NCBI GenBank assembly: GCA_947259045.1
Contig: CAMYKZ010000018.1
Location: 1-63,759, forward strand
Direction of reading: 5' to 3'
DNA: 63,759 nt
Source: an uncultured Afifella sp.
GTDB lineage: Bacteria; Pseudomonadota; Alphaproteobacteria; Rhizobiales; Afifellaceae
Shown piece after piece: positions 15,299 through 24,972 of the stretch. The position numbers and the translations under genes are program-made. Below the pieces are notes generated by a model. The model searched no databases. It saw nothing but the letters and a program-made list of their open reading frames with translations, and was not told the DNA's origin. Each line of letters starts with the position of its first letter. Within the stretch, counting starts at the first letter, position 1.

Positions 15299-17920
15299 AT
15301 GCAAGTTGTGATTGTCGAATCGCCGGCAAAGGCGAAGACGATCAATAAATATCTCGGCAGCGACTATCACGTACTGGCCTCGTTCGGCCATGTCCGCGAT
15401 TTGCCGTCGAAGGACGGTTCCGTGCGCCCTGACGAAGACTTTGCCATGACGTGGGAAGCCGACGCCAAGGCGAAAAAGCGGATCGCCGATATTGCAGACG
15501 CCGTCAAGAATGCCGACAGCGTCATCCTGGCAACCGATCCGGATCGCGAGGGCGAGGCAATTTCCTGGCATGTGATGCAGATCCTGCAGTCGAAGAAAGC
15601 GCTGCGCGACAAGCCGGTCGAACGGGTTGTTTTCAATGCCATCACCAAATCGGCAATTCTGGAGGCGATGAAACATCCCCGCCCGCTCGACGAGCCGCTG
15701 GTCAATGCCTATCTCGCCCGCCGCGCGCTGGATTATCTGGTTGGCTTTACATTGTCGCCGGTGCTGTGGCGCAAACTGCCGGGCGCGCGCTCCGCCGGCC
15801 GGGTGCAATCGGTGGCGCTCAGGCTGATCTGCGAACGCGAAGGCGAAATCGAAAAATTCATCGCCCAGGAATACTGGACCATACTGGCGGCGCTGAAAAC
15901 GCCGTCCGGCGATCCGTTCCAGGCCCGCCTCACTGCCGTCGACGGTGAGAAAAAGGACCGGCTGTCGATCGGCGCGGAAGCCGAAGCCATGGCGATCAAG
16001 GCGCGGCTTGAAGCAGCCAGTCTTTCCGTCGTCTCAGTGGAAGCCAAACCGCAGAAGCGCAATCCGCAACCGCCCTTCACCACCTCCACCTTGCAGCAGG
16101 AAGCCCAGCGCAAGCTCGGTTTTGACGCCAGCCGCACCATGCAGGTCGCTCAGCGGCTTTATGAAGGGCTTGATCTCGGCGGCGAGACCGTCGGCCTGAT
16201 CACCTATATGCGGACCGATGGCGTCGATGTCGCGCCCGAAGCGCTGGATGCTGCGCGCGATGTCATCGGCAAGGATTACGGCGAACGTTATCTGCCGGAA
16301 AAGGCCCGCCATTATACCACCAAGGCGAAAAACGCGCAGGAGGCGCACGAAGCGGTGCGGCCGACCGACTACCGCAGGCTGCCGGCAGCGATGGAAAAAT
16401 TCCTCGACCGTGACCAGGCCCGGCTTTACGAACTGATCTGGAAGCGCGCGGTGGCAAGCCAGATGGCGTCGGCCGAAATGGAACGCACCACCATCGAAAT
16501 CAGCGCCCGTGACCCGAATGGCGAAATCGGCCTGCGGGCGACCGGCACGGTGATCCGCTTCGACGGCTTCCTGACGCTCTACCAGGAAGGCCGCGACGAT
16601 AGCAAAGATGAGGAAAGCCGGCGGCTTCCCTCCGTCTCCGGCGGCGATGCGCTGGAGCGCGAGGCGATCGAGGCAAGCCAGCATTTCACCGAACCGCCGC
16701 CGCGTTTTACCGAAGCGTCGCTGATCAAGAAGATGGAAGAGCTTGGTATCGGCCGGCCCTCCACCTATGCCAGCACCATGAGCGTGCTGCGCGACCGCGA
16801 TTATGTCATCATGGATCAGAAGCGGCTGGTTCCGGAAGGCAAGGGCCGGCTTGTGACGGCCTTTCTGGAGAGCTTCTTCAAACGTTATGTGGAATATGAT
16901 TTCACCGCCGATCTGGAGGAGAAACTCGACCGCATCTCTGCCGACGAACTGAACTGGAAGGACGTTTTGCGCGATTTCTGGACCGACTTCACCGGCCATG
17001 TCGACGAGACCAAGGAACTTCGGGTCTCCGCCGTTCTCGACGCGTTGAACGTGATGCTGGCGGAGTTCGTCTTTCCCCATGCCGACGGCGACGAGGAGGG
17101 CAAGGACCCGCGCGCCTGCCCGTCCTGCGGAGAGGGCCGGCTGTCGCTGAAACTCAGCCGCTACGGCGCTTTTGTCGGCTGCGAAAACTATCCCGAATGC
17201 AAATATACAAGGCAATTGTCGGATGTGAACGGCGAAGCAGCCGTCTCGCCCGACGGCACGCCGCTCGGCACTGATCCGGCAACCGGCGAGACCGTCAGCC
17301 TGCGCACCGGCCGGTTCGGCCCTTATGTGCAGCTTGGCGAAGAAGCCAAACCCAAGCGCACCAGCATTCCCAAGACCTGGTCGGTCGACGAGATCGATCT
17401 GGAAAAGGCGCTGATGCTGTTGTCGCTGCCGCGTGAGGTCGGCCTGCACCCGGAAACCGGTACGCTGATTACAGCCGGGCTCGGGCGCTATGGCCCGTTT
17501 GTGCTGCACGACGGCAAATACGCCAATCTGGATTCGGTGGAAGAGGTGTTCACCGTCGGCGCCAACCGCGCGATTACGGTGCTGGCGGAAAAAGCCGCCA
17601 AGGGCGGCCGTGGCCGCGGCACGCCGGCAGCCCTGAAGGAACTGGGCGATCACCCGGACGAGGGCGGCGCAATCACTGTGCGCGATGGCCGCTACGGCCC
17701 GTACGTCAACCACGGCAAGATCAATGCGACACTGCCCAAAGACGTCAAACCGGAAGACGTCACGCTGGACCAGGCCTTAACGCTGATCGCCGAAAAAGCA
17801 GCCAAGGGCGGCGGCAAGAAGAGCAAGGCAAAGGCTAAGCCGAAATCCAAGGCGAAAGCTGCGGCCAAACCGAAGGCTGCTGCAAAACCACGCGCAAAAC
17901 GACCGGCGGAATCCGGCTAG
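15299..17920 (+). CDS. topA: DNA topoisomerase I (type IA)
   Basis: This 873-aa enzyme relaxes negative supercoils by cutting one strand. The Toprim domain is at the N-terminus (VIVESPAKAKTI; DPDREGEAISWH), and the catalytic Tyr303 sits in LITYMRTDG. The C-terminal part has one four-Cys zinc finger (CPSCG ... GCENYPECKY, about residues 605-640), then repeats of the alphaproteobacterial Topo I tail (GRFGPYVQLG, GRYGPFVLHDG, GRYGPYVNHG) and a Lys/Ala-rich basic end. CGGAG precedes the ATG. The following rnr gene starts three bases after the stop, so the two are cotranscribed. Confidence 0.98.
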   Translation: MQVVIVESPAKAKTINKYLGSDYHVLASFGHVRDLPSKDGSVRPDEDFAMTWEADAKAKKRIADIADAVKNADSVILATDPDREGEAISWHVMQILQSKKALRDKPVERVVFNAITKSAILEAMKHPRPLDEPLVNAYLARRALDYLVGFTLSPVLWRKLPGARSAGRVQSVALRLICEREGEIEKFIAQEYWTILAALKTPSGDPFQARLTAVDGEKKDRLSIGAEAEAMAIKARLEAASLSVVSVEAKPQKRNPQPPFTTSTLQQEAQRKLGFDASRTMQVAQRLYEGLDLGGETVGLITYMRTDGVDVAPEALDAARDVIGKDYGERYLPEKARHYTTKAKNAQEAHEAVRPTDYRRLPAAMEKFLDRDQARLYELIWKRAVASQMASAEMERTTIEISARDPNGEIGLRATGTVIRFDGFLTLYQEGRDDSKDEESRRLPSVSGGDALEREAIEASQHFTEPPPRFTEASLIKKMEELGIGRPSTYASTMSVLRDRDYVIMDQKRLVPEGKGRLVTAFLESFFKRYVEYDFTADLEEKLDRISADELNWKDVLRDFWTDFTGHVDETKELRVSAVLDALNVMLAEFVFPHADGDEEGKDPRACPSCGEGRLSLKLSRYGAFVGCENYPECKYTRQLSDVNGEAAVSPDGTPLGTDPATGETVSLRTGRFGPYVQLGEEAKPKRTSIPKTWSVDEIDLEKALMLLSLPREVGLHPETGTLITAGLGRYGPFVLHDGKYANLDSVEEVFTVGANRAITVLAEKAAKGGRGRGTPAALKELGDHPDEGGAITVRDGRYGPYVNHGKINATLPKDVKPEDVTLDQALTLIAEKAAKGGGKKSKAKAKPKSKAKAAAKPKAAAKPRAKRPAESG

Positions 17921-17923
17921 ACC

Positions 17924-20185
17924 GTGCCGCGGATCAAAAAACCCGCAAAGCAAACCCCCGGCCTGCCCTCGCGCGAGGACATTCTGGCCTTCCTGGCGGA
18001 ATCGCCGGGCCGTGTCGGCAAACGCGAGATCGGCAAGGCATTCAACATCAAGGGCGCCGCCCGGATCGGCCTGAAGCGGCTGCTGCGCGATATGGTGGAG
18101 GCTGGCGATATCGAAGGCCCGCGCCGCAAAATGCGGCGGCCCGGCGATCTGCCTTCGGTGACGGTCGTTCTCGTCGACGGCCTCGACAGCGACGGCGATC
18201 TGACCGCAACGCCACTTGAATGGGACGAGACCTGGGGCGACGCGCCGTCGATCGTCATTGCGCCGATGACCGCGAGGCGAAAGGATCCGCGCCAGGCGCC
18301 GGGCGTCGGCGACCGGGTGCTGGCCCGGTTGACGCCCGATCCGCAGTCGGGCGGTTTTTCCGCCAAGGTCATCAAGGTGCTGCAGAAAAAACCCAGCGCC
18401 AGCCTTGGCATCTTCCGCACGTCCGGAAATGGCGACCGCATTGTCCCCATCGACCGCAAGGCCAAGGAACTGGCGGTTGCCTCCGGTCAGGCCAACAATG
18501 CCGTTGACGGTGAACTGGTCAGTATCGAGATCACCCGAACCGGCCAGTATGGCGCGTCGGTCGCCCGGGTCATCGAACGCATTGGCGATGTCTCCAGCGA
18601 AAAGGCCATCAGCCTGATTGCGCTGGAAGAGCATGGTATCCCCTATCGCTTTCCACCGGAGGTGATTGCCGAGACAGATGCGGTCAAACCGGCTGCCATG
18701 GGGCGGCGCGACGACTGGCGCGACCTGCCGCTCCTGACCATCGATCCGGCCGATGCGCGCGATCATGACGACGCCGTCCACGCCATGGCCGATCCGGAAA
18801 ATCCGGGCGGCTTTATCGTCACCGTCGCCATCGCCGACGTCTCAGCCTATATCGCCACTGGCTCAGCAACCGACCGGGAAGCCCGTATCCGCGGCAATTC
18901 GGTCTATTTTCCCGGCCGGGTCGTGCCGATGCTGCCGGAGCGCATCTCCAACGACCTGTGTTCGCTGCGCGAGAACGAGGACCGCCCTGCCCTGGCCGTG
19001 CGGATGATCTTCGAGGCCTCCGGACGCAAAACGAGCCATCGCTTTCACCGCATTATGATGCGGTCAGCCGTCAAGCTTTCCTACAATGAGGCCCAGGCTG
19101 CCGCTGACGGCAAACCGGGAGAAAAGGCCGATCCGTTCCAGGCTATTATTGATGATCTGTGGGCGGCCTATGCGGTGCTCGCCAAGGGCCGCGCAAGCCG
19201 CGAGCCGCTTGAGATAGAAATTCCCGAACGCAAGGTGATGCTGAGAGAAGACGGATCCGTCGACCGTATCTATGTGCCGCCCCGGCTTGAGGCTCACAAA
19301 CTGATCGAAGAGTTCATGATCCAGGCCAATGTCTGCGCTGCGGAAACCCTCGAGGGCAAACATGCGCCGACGGTCTATCGCAGCCATGATGAACCGTCGT
19401 GGGAGAAACTTGAAGCACTGCGGGATTTTCTCGGTTCCATGGATATGAGTTTTCCCAAGTCGGGTGCGCTGCGGCCCTCGCACTTCAATAATGTGTTGCG
19501 CCGGGTGCGGGATACGCCAAACGCCGTCCTGGTCAACGAGGTGATCCTGCGCTCCCAGTCGCAGGCGGAATATTCCACCCAGAATATCGGCCATTTCGGC
19601 CTCAACCTGCGGCGCTACGCCCATTTCACATCGCCGATCCGCCGTTATGCGGATCTGTTGATCCACCGGGCCCTGATCGCGTCACTCAATTTCGGCCCGG
19701 ATGGTGCGATCGCCGACGACATCAAGGAACTGGAACGCATCGCCGGCGAAATATCGCTGGCCGAACGCCGTGCCATGAAAGCGGAACGCGATACCAAGGA
19801 CCGCCTGATCGCCCTTTGGCTGGCGGACCGGATCGGAGCGCGCTTTGCCGGCCATATTCGCGGTGTCACCCGGTCCGGCCTGTTTGTCGAACTGGATGAA
19901 ACCGGCGCCGACGGATTTGTCCCGATCTCGACCCTCGGCACCGATTATTTCGAATTTGAGGAAAGTCATCACCGCCTTGTCGGCCGCACGACAGGCGAAA
20001 CGTTTCAGCTCGGCATGGCGGCTGAAGTCCGGCTGGTGGAAGCGATACCGTTTGCCGGCAGTCTGCGCTTTGAAATGGAGAGTTCCGGGGTTATGACCAA
20101 ACGGTCAGGCACCGCGCGCAAGGGCCGGGGCAAGCGCCCGGTCAAGCGCAAAAAAGCTGCGCGCGGCAAAAGAGCTTCATCATGA
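17924..20185 (+). CDS. rnr: Ribonuclease R
   Basis: This 753-aa 3'-to-5' exoribonuclease degrades structured RNA. Visible order: N-terminal winged-helix region (SREDILAFLAESPG), cold-shock-type OB folds, the RNB catalytic domain with metal-binding Asp cluster (DPADARDHDDAVHA, about residues 270-283), an S1 RNA-binding domain (about 640-725) and a Lys/Arg-rich tail. The start is GTG at 17924, four bases after the topA stop codon begins its last base group, with no strong ribosome-binding site, which suggests coupling to topA translation. The stop overlaps the next ATG by 4 nt. Confidence 0.97.
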   Translation: MPRIKKPAKQTPGLPSREDILAFLAESPGRVGKREIGKAFNIKGAARIGLKRLLRDMVEAGDIEGPRRKMRRPGDLPSVTVVLVDGLDSDGDLTATPLEWDETWGDAPSIVIAPMTARRKDPRQAPGVGDRVLARLTPDPQSGGFSAKVIKVLQKKPSASLGIFRTSGNGDRIVPIDRKAKELAVASGQANNAVDGELVSIEITRTGQYGASVARVIERIGDVSSEKAISLIALEEHGIPYRFPPEVIAETDAVKPAAMGRRDDWRDLPLLTIDPADARDHDDAVHAMADPENPGGFIVTVAIADVSAYIATGSATDREARIRGNSVYFPGRVVPMLPERISNDLCSLRENEDRPALAVRMIFEASGRKTSHRFHRIMMRSAVKLSYNEAQAAADGKPGEKADPFQAIIDDLWAAYAVLAKGRASREPLEIEIPERKVMLREDGSVDRIYVPPRLEAHKLIEEFMIQANVCAAETLEGKHAPTVYRSHDEPSWEKLEALRDFLGSMDMSFPKSGALRPSHFNNVLRRVRDTPNAVLVNEVILRSQSQAEYSTQNIGHFGLNLRRYAHFTSPIRRYADLLIHRALIASLNFGPDGAIADDIKELERIAGEISLAERRAMKAERDTKDRLIALWLADRIGARFAGHIRGVTRSGLFVELDETGADGFVPISTLGTDYFEFEESHHRLVGRTTGETFQLGMAAEVRLVEAIPFAGSLRFEMESSGVMTKRSGTARKGRGKRPVKRKKAARGKRASS

Positions 20186-20601
20186 ACCAGGCGCAACCGG
20201 TCGAACAAAGACCAATATTCAAATCTCTCATCAAGGGGCTGGCCTGCCGCTGCCCGGACTGCGGCCGCGGTTCTTTGTTTGCCGGCTATCTGCGCGTCGC
20301 GGATACCTGCAGCCGATGCGGCGCCGAGCTTCACCATCACCGGGCTGACGATGCGCCGCCCTATTTCACCATGATGATTGTCGGCCATGTAGTCATCGGG
20401 CTCGTGCTGTTTGCCGAAATCGTCTATTCCCCGCCGGTCTGGCTGCATCTGGTCATCTGGCTGCCGCTGACACTGGTCCTCTCGCTTGTTTTGATGCGGC
20501 CGATCAAGGGCATCATCGTTGCCCTGCAATGGGCCTTGCGCATGCACGGATTCGGCGGTTCAGAAGATGAGGCCGATGCCGTTCCCGGCGAGGCGCGATG
20601 A
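20182..20601 (+). CDS. DUF983 family membrane protein
   Basis: A 139-aa protein with an N-terminal zinc-ribbon-like pair (CPDCGRG, then CSRCGAE) and two hydrophobic helices (MMIVGHVVIGLVLFAEIVY and LHLVIWLPLTLVLSLVLM), as in DUF983 proteins of alphaproteobacteria. Function is unknown. It is translationally coupled on both sides: ATGA overlap with rnr upstream and with the Nudix gene downstream. The rnr-DUF983 linkage is common in this group. Confidence 0.9.
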   Translation: MNQAQPVEQRPIFKSLIKGLACRCPDCGRGSLFAGYLRVADTCSRCGAELHHHRADDAPPYFTMMIVGHVVIGLVLFAEIVYSPPVWLHLVIWLPLTLVLSLVLMRPIKGIIVALQWALRMHGFGGSEDEADAVPGEAR

Positions 20602-21347
20602 CGACCCGTTCCGGCAAATCCGGATCAGTCGAACCGGCGGACCGAAAGCGTCACGCCGGCACTCATGCCAATTCGCGTCCAAAAGACGCCGGCATTCTGA
20701 TCATTATCCGCCGGGACACCGACCAGCCGCGCCTGCTGATGGGCCGCAGATCGAACCGTCACGCCTTCATGCCCAATCTGGTGGTATTTCCCGGTGGCCG
20801 GGTTGATCGCGCCGATCATTTCGGACCGTCCGCCGACGATCTCGCCAAACCGGTCCTGAACAAATTGTTGAGTCATACCGGCGCCGCCATGTCACCACGC
20901 CGCGCCCGCGCAGTTGCCCTGGCGGCGATCCGCGAGACCTGCGAAGAGACAGGCGTCCTTGTCGCCAGACCGGCAAAAGCCACGAACGCGGCGCGCGCAA
21001 AAGTCTGGCAGCCTTTCGTTCAACGCGATCTACTGCCGACCCTGCAACATTTGCGTTTTATCGCCCGTGCGATCACGCCGCCGCGCCGCAACCGCCGGTT
21101 TGATGCCCGCTTTTTCGCAGCCTTTGACGATCAGATTGCCGGCCGGATGGATATCGCCGAAGATGAACTCAGCGAAGTTCAATGGCTGACATTCGACGAA
21201 GCCCGGGCCACCGATTTACCGATGATCACGGAAATGATTCTGAATTCGCTGCAAACCCGCCTCGACGCAGATCCGGATCTGAAAGCCAATACGCCAATCC
21301 CTTTCCATTCCATGCGCCATGGCCGATTTGTCTGCGACATGATCTGA
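20598..21347 (+). CDS. Nudix hydrolase with a split Nudix box (NUDT19-like)
   Basis: A 249-aa hydrolase of nucleoside-diphosphate-X compounds. The box begins with PGGRVDRADHF (Gly66-67) and ends with RETCEETGV (Arg112 to Gly119), so about 22-25 residues more than usual separate the two halves. A long insertion inside the box is known in the NUDT19/RP2p branch, whose members can act on CoA derivatives. All key Glu residues of the second half are kept. It overlaps DUF983 by 4 nt. Substrate is not proven. Confidence 0.88.
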   Translation: MTTRSGKSGSVEPADRKRHAGTHANSRPKDAGILIIIRRDTDQPRLLMGRRSNRHAFMPNLVVFPGGRVDRADHFGPSADDLAKPVLNKLLSHTGAAMSPRRARAVALAAIRETCEETGVLVARPAKATNAARAKVWQPFVQRDLLPTLQHLRFIARAITPPRRNRRFDARFFAAFDDQIAGRMDIAEDELSEVQWLTFDEARATDLPMITEMILNSLQTRLDADPDLKANTPIPFHSMRHGRFVCDMI

Positions 21348-21365
21348 ATTCAGGGATGCGAAACC

Positions 21366-22550
21366 ATGGCCGATCGAAATTTCTCGGTCTCTCTGTTCAG
21401 GAAAACCGGGCTGAAACCGGGGGCTCTCGCCGCAATCGCAACAATCGTCGCTGTCGGCATTGCCGTCAGCATCCTGCCGCCGCTGCTCTCGCTGAACCTC
21501 TCCGAAAGGGGCGTATCGGAGCGGACGATCGGCCTGCTGGTGGCGACCATCGCATTGTCGGCCATGGCTGCAACGCCGATTGCGCCCAGGCTTGCCAAGC
21601 GTTTCGGAACCGCTACGACAATCGCCGTTCTCACACTATTTGCTGCCTGCCTGGTGCCGCTGGCATGGCTGCTGCACGATCTGCGATTTCTATTTCCCCT
21701 GGTATTTGTCTACGGGGCCGCCATAACGATCTGCTTCGTGTTGTCGGAATTCTGGATCAATGCGGTAACTCCGGAACGCCGGCGCGGTCTGGTGATGGGC
21801 ATTTATGCTACCGTCTTGTCGATCGGCTTCGCCATTGGTCCCGCGATCATTTCCCTGGTTGGCTACAATTCGATCCGGCCGTTTGCGATCGGCGGAATCC
21901 TGCTCGCCTTTGCCGGAATCCCGGCCTTGCTTGCGCGCCGACATTCACCACGATTTCGCACCGACGAAAACCCCCGGTTTCTTGGTTTTATCTTTGCTGT
22001 GCCGATCGCCACTTTCGGCGTGTTCTGCTTTGCGATGGGCGAAAGCGGCGGATTCGCATTCTTGCCGCTGTGGGCAAAAAACCTCGGATATGACGATTAT
22101 CTGTTACCGATTCTTGCCAGCGCCATGACACTCGGCAATGTCGCGTTCCAGATCCCGCTTGGCCTGCTGGCAGACCGGATTGACCGGCGGATTATCCTGT
22201 TATTCTGCGGCCTGACCGGCGCGGCGGGGATGTTCGTCGCCTGGGCGGTCTCCGCCTCCCCGGCCCTGCTGATGCTGACATTGTTCGTCTGGGGCGGCGC
22301 CACCGCAGGCCTTTATACGGTCGGCCTTGCTCATATGGCCGGACGGTTCCGGGGCAGCGCACTGGCCAGTGCCAATGCAGCTTTCATTTTCTGTTATGCG
22401 CTGGGCATGCTGATCGGCCCTGGAATGATCGGAGAAGCCATGACGCACAAGCCGGATTACGGATTTCCGGCGGTACTCGGCCTGACATTCTTGATCTATT
22501 CGTTAATCGCAATCTGGAGGATCATGGTTTCGAGACGGCAAATGACTTGA
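21366..22550 (+). CDS. MFS transporter
   Basis: A 394-aa inner-membrane protein with about 12 hydrophobic segments in two halves and the loop motif RLAKRFG after helix 2 (residues about 76-82), typical of the major facilitator superfamily. A second conserved patch is PERRRGLVMGIYATVLSIGF (135-154). It starts 18 nt after the Nudix gene and probably belongs to the same transcript. The pattern fits the YcaD/multidrug-type group, but the substrate is unknown. Confidence 0.93.
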   Translation: MADRNFSVSLFRKTGLKPGALAAIATIVAVGIAVSILPPLLSLNLSERGVSERTIGLLVATIALSAMAATPIAPRLAKRFGTATTIAVLTLFAACLVPLAWLLHDLRFLFPLVFVYGAAITICFVLSEFWINAVTPERRRGLVMGIYATVLSIGFAIGPAIISLVGYNSIRPFAIGGILLAFAGIPALLARRHSPRFRTDENPRFLGFIFAVPIATFGVFCFAMGESGGFAFLPLWAKNLGYDDYLLPILASAMTLGNVAFQIPLGLLADRIDRRIILLFCGLTGAAGMFVAWAVSASPALLMLTLFVWGGATAGLYTVGLAHMAGRFRGSALASANAAFIFCYALGMLIGPGMIGEAMTHKPDYGFPAVLGLTFLIYSLIAIWRIMVSRRQMT

Positions 22551-22613
22551 CTTCCGCACGAACTGATTGCATGTCGTCATTCAGATTTCCACGATCATCC
22601 AAGGATACCCGCG

Positions 22614-22781
22614 ATGGCCAAGGCCGCAACCGTCAAAATTCGTCTGGTCAGCGAAGAAGGCACCGGTTTTTTCTACGTGACCAAGAAAAACTCCCGGACA
22701 ATGACCGAGAAACTTTCGGTGCGTAAGTACGATCCGAAAGCGCGCAAGCATGTCATGTTCAAGGAAGCCAAGATCAAATAG
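22614..22781 (+). CDS. rpmG: 50S ribosomal protein L33
   Basis: A 55-aa basic protein, [16 protein letters not shown] onward, ending [14 protein letters not shown]. This is the Cys-free form of L33 usual in proteobacteria. AAGGA lies seven bases before the ATG. L33 binds 23S rRNA near the E site. It is closed by its own terminator. Finding it next to pleD-divK matches the gene neighbourhood seen in many Hyphomicrobiales. Confidence 0.97.
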   Translation: MAKAATVKIRLVSEEGTGFFYVTKKNSRTMTEKLSVRKYDPKARKHVMFKEAKIK

Positions 22782-22807
22782 GATCACGGTTTCTTTATTT
22801 CGATCAG

Positions 22808-22832
22808 AAAGCGCCTTTCGGGGCGCTTTTTT
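22808..22832 (+). terminator. Rho-independent terminator after rpmG
   Basis: An 8-bp stem AAAGCGCC (22808-22815) with GGCGCTTT (22822-22829), followed by T residues. Confidence 0.9.
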
Positions 22833-23125
22833 GTTGTTCGGGTTTTGGAAATCATCGCCGCATGTGTGCCGGGAGAAAGAGTGGCCGGTCGAACGTGGGC
22901 TTAACGAGGAGGCCAATCACCACGCCCGACCGACCGACCCCACGGACCCAGGAAATGCGGCGGACCTGAGCAAATCCATGGGGTATTCTGTCTTTTTCGG
23001 CGGCAGCATTGCTGCGGTGATTTAATCAAACCCAAATCGACGTCGAAATCCAGTCATTGGTGAATGATTGGTTAAGCAACAAGATAAACAGATATTCAAA
23101 CTTACCGCGTAATCGATTTAGCGTA
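22833..23125. other. Intergenic region between convergent rpmG and pleD
   Basis: Nothing clear beyond the rpmG terminator. A GAGGAGG at about 22911 has no start codon at proper distance, and the short frames around it are not protein-like. A 13-bp palindrome AGCGTATTACGCT (23120-23132) overlaps the pleD stop codon but has no T run. Confidence 0.6.
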
Positions 23126-24493
23126 TTACGCTGCGTCAGCGACAACCCGGTTGCGGCCCTCGCGTTTGGCTGCGTAAAGCGCCTGGTCGGCCCGCCGCAA
23201 GAGCGCATCCGAAGTGTCGGTTTTACCCTGCAGCTCTGCCACGCCCACGCTGACGGTGACGGGAATGGAATCGCCTGCCCTGGTCTCAAAGGCTTCTTTT
23301 TCGACGTCGTGCCGCAAGCGGTCCGCGACCTTGATGGCGAGAGCGGAGTCGGTTTCCGGCATGATCACGATAAATTCTTCGCCGCCGTGACGGACGACCA
23401 GATCGATGCCGCGCACGCTCTTCTTCAGTCTGTGGGAAAAGTCGCGCAGAACATCGTCGCCGGCATCATGGCCATAGGTATCGTTGATGCCCTTGAAGAA
23501 GTCGAGATCGAACGCCAGAACCGCAATCGGCTTTCCAGCCTGCGCGGACCGGTCCACCAATGATCGCAGATGGCTGTCCAGGTAACGCCGGTTGTGCAGG
23601 CCCGTCAGCGGATCGGTAATGGCAAGTTCCACCGCGTCTGTGACCATCCCCCGCAGCCGGTCAGCATAGACCTTGCGCCGCATCTGGGTACGGACGCGCG
23701 CGCAGAGTTCGTTCACTTCGATGGGACGAATGATATAATCGTTGACGCCAAGATCGATGGCCCGCAGCAATGTCGGTTTTTCGTCAGGATCTGAAATCAG
23801 CAACACAGGCGTATAGCGCGTATTCTCAATCATCTTGACCTGTGAGCAAAAGCGCAATCCGTCTGATCCCGACAGGTTCAGACTGACGATTATCAGATCA
23901 TAACCAACCGTCTCGGCAAGATGGAACGCCATCGCCGGATCCGATTGCTGATCGATCGAAAAATCGTTCTCCAGCGCCAGCTTGACCTTTTCCACCGATG
24001 ACGGCCGGTCATCGACGAGCAATACCCGGCCATCGAACTGCCTGGACGTGGAGAATATCTCTGTCGTGTCGATCCCGACCGATTGCATCGTCGCCGCGCG
24101 CAGGCTGAGTTCGTCGGTCATCATCTTCAATCGGATCAGGCTTTTGACACGGGTGATCAGCGCAATCTCGCTGACCGGCTTGGTCAGAAAATCATCGGCG
24201 CCGCATTGCAGCCCCCTGACCCGGTCATCGACACCATCAAGCGCCGTGACCATGACCACAGGCACATGCGCCGTTTCCGGCTGTTCCTTGAGCTTGGTGC
24301 AGACTTCAAAACCGTCCATGCCCGGCATCATCACATCGAGCAGCACAAGATCGACACGGTCGCGCGCGGCAATCTCCAGCGCATCGGGTCCGTTCAATGC
24401 CGTCTTGACGTCAAAATACTCCGCCTTGAGCCGGACTTCCAATAGCCGGACATTGGCGAGGACATCATCAACAACTAGGATACGCGCGGTCAT
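23126..24493 (-). CDS. pleD: Response regulator diguanylate cyclase PleD
   Basis: A 455-aa two-receiver GGDEF protein that makes c-di-GMP from GTP at the cell pole during the swarmer-to-stalked type transition. REC1 has the acidic pair VVDD and phospho-Asp53 (LVLLDVMMPGMDG). REC2 (about 155-275) is degenerate: the Asp position reads LIIVSLNLSG (Ser), as expected of a dimerisation adaptor. The GGDEF domain has active-site HGGEEF (370-374) with the inhibitory I-site RGID (361-364) five residues before it. ATG at 24493 gives the usual N-terminus MTARILVVDD. It lies 17 nt downstream of divK in the same direction. Confidence 0.96.
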   Translation of the reverse strand: MTARILVVDDVLANVRLLEVRLKAEYFDVKTALNGPDALEIAARDRVDLVLLDVMMPGMDGFEVCTKLKEQPETAHVPVVMVTALDGVDDRVRGLQCGADDFLTKPVSEIALITRVKSLIRLKMMTDELSLRAATMQSVGIDTTEIFSTSRQFDGRVLLVDDRPSSVEKVKLALENDFSIDQQSDPAMAFHLAETVGYDLIIVSLNLSGSDGLRFCSQVKMIENTRYTPVLLISDPDEKPTLLRAIDLGVNDYIIRPIEVNELCARVRTQMRRKVYADRLRGMVTDAVELAITDPLTGLHNRRYLDSHLRSLVDRSAQAGKPIAVLAFDLDFFKGINDTYGHDAGDDVLRDFSHRLKKSVRGIDLVVRHGGEEFIVIMPETDSALAIKVADRLRHDVEKEAFETRAGDSIPVTVSVGVAELQGKTDTSDALLRRADQALYAAKREGRNRVVADAA

Positions 24494-24510
24494 TTTATCT
24501 GAGGCCCGGC

Positions 24511-24882
24511 TTAGGCGGCGCCGACATAGGTTCTGACAGTTTCCACGAATGTCGACACGGATATCGGCTTGGACAAATATCCTTCGCAACCACCCTGCCG
24601 GATGCGCTCTTCGTCGCCTTTCATGGCAAATGCCGTAACCGCAATTACCGGGATATCCCGCAAGCGTTCATCCTGTTTGATGATCCGCGTGACTTCCAGG
24701 CCGGATATTTCCGGCAGTTGGATATCCATGATAATCAAATCGGGCTTGGCCTCCTTTAATGTTTCAAGTGCTTCGTGCCCGTTACGCATAGGCAACGTGT
24801 CGTAGCCGTTGGCGCGCAACAGGTCGTTGAAAAGCTTCATGTTGAGATCATTGTCTTCAACGATCATGACGGTCTTAGGCAT
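24511..24882 (-). CDS. divK: Single-domain response regulator DivK
   Basis: A 123-aa stand-alone receiver: acidic pocket MIVEDND, phospho-Asp53 in [13 protein letters not shown], Thr/Ser and Lys switch residues in [11 protein letters not shown] and YLSKPIS. In alphaproteobacteria DivK carries the PleC/DivJ signal that controls CckA and thus CtrA. Its position directly upstream of pleD is the classic arrangement. CtrA-type boxes elsewhere in this window fit the presence of this circuit. Confidence 0.96.
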   Translation of the reverse strand: MPKTVMIVEDNDLNMKLFNDLLRANGYDTLPMRNGHEALETLKEAKPDLIIMDIQLPEISGLEVTRIIKQDERLRDIPVIAVTAFAMKGDEERIRQGGCEGYLSKPISVSTFVETVRTYVGAA

Positions 24883-24972
24883 TCGATCACCGCATTATAT
24901 TGATGTAAAACTCGCTCAAATGTCTTGAGAAACTGCTACCAAACTTTTACCTTTTCCCAGCAGCCTTAAGGA

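Noticed and set aside
16034..17713. A 559-codon open frame antisense to topA
   Set aside because: It is the codon-biased shadow of a strongly supported GC-rich gene; no ribosome-binding site or family motif.
22929..22941. CGACC tandem repeat as a mobile or regulatory element
   Set aside because: Only a few short copies; too small to interpret.
22863..23025. Possible small ORFs near a GAGGAGG between rpmG and pleD
   Set aside because: No start codon at proper distance from GAGGAGG; the frames are Pro/Arg/Thr-rich with a GACC repeat.
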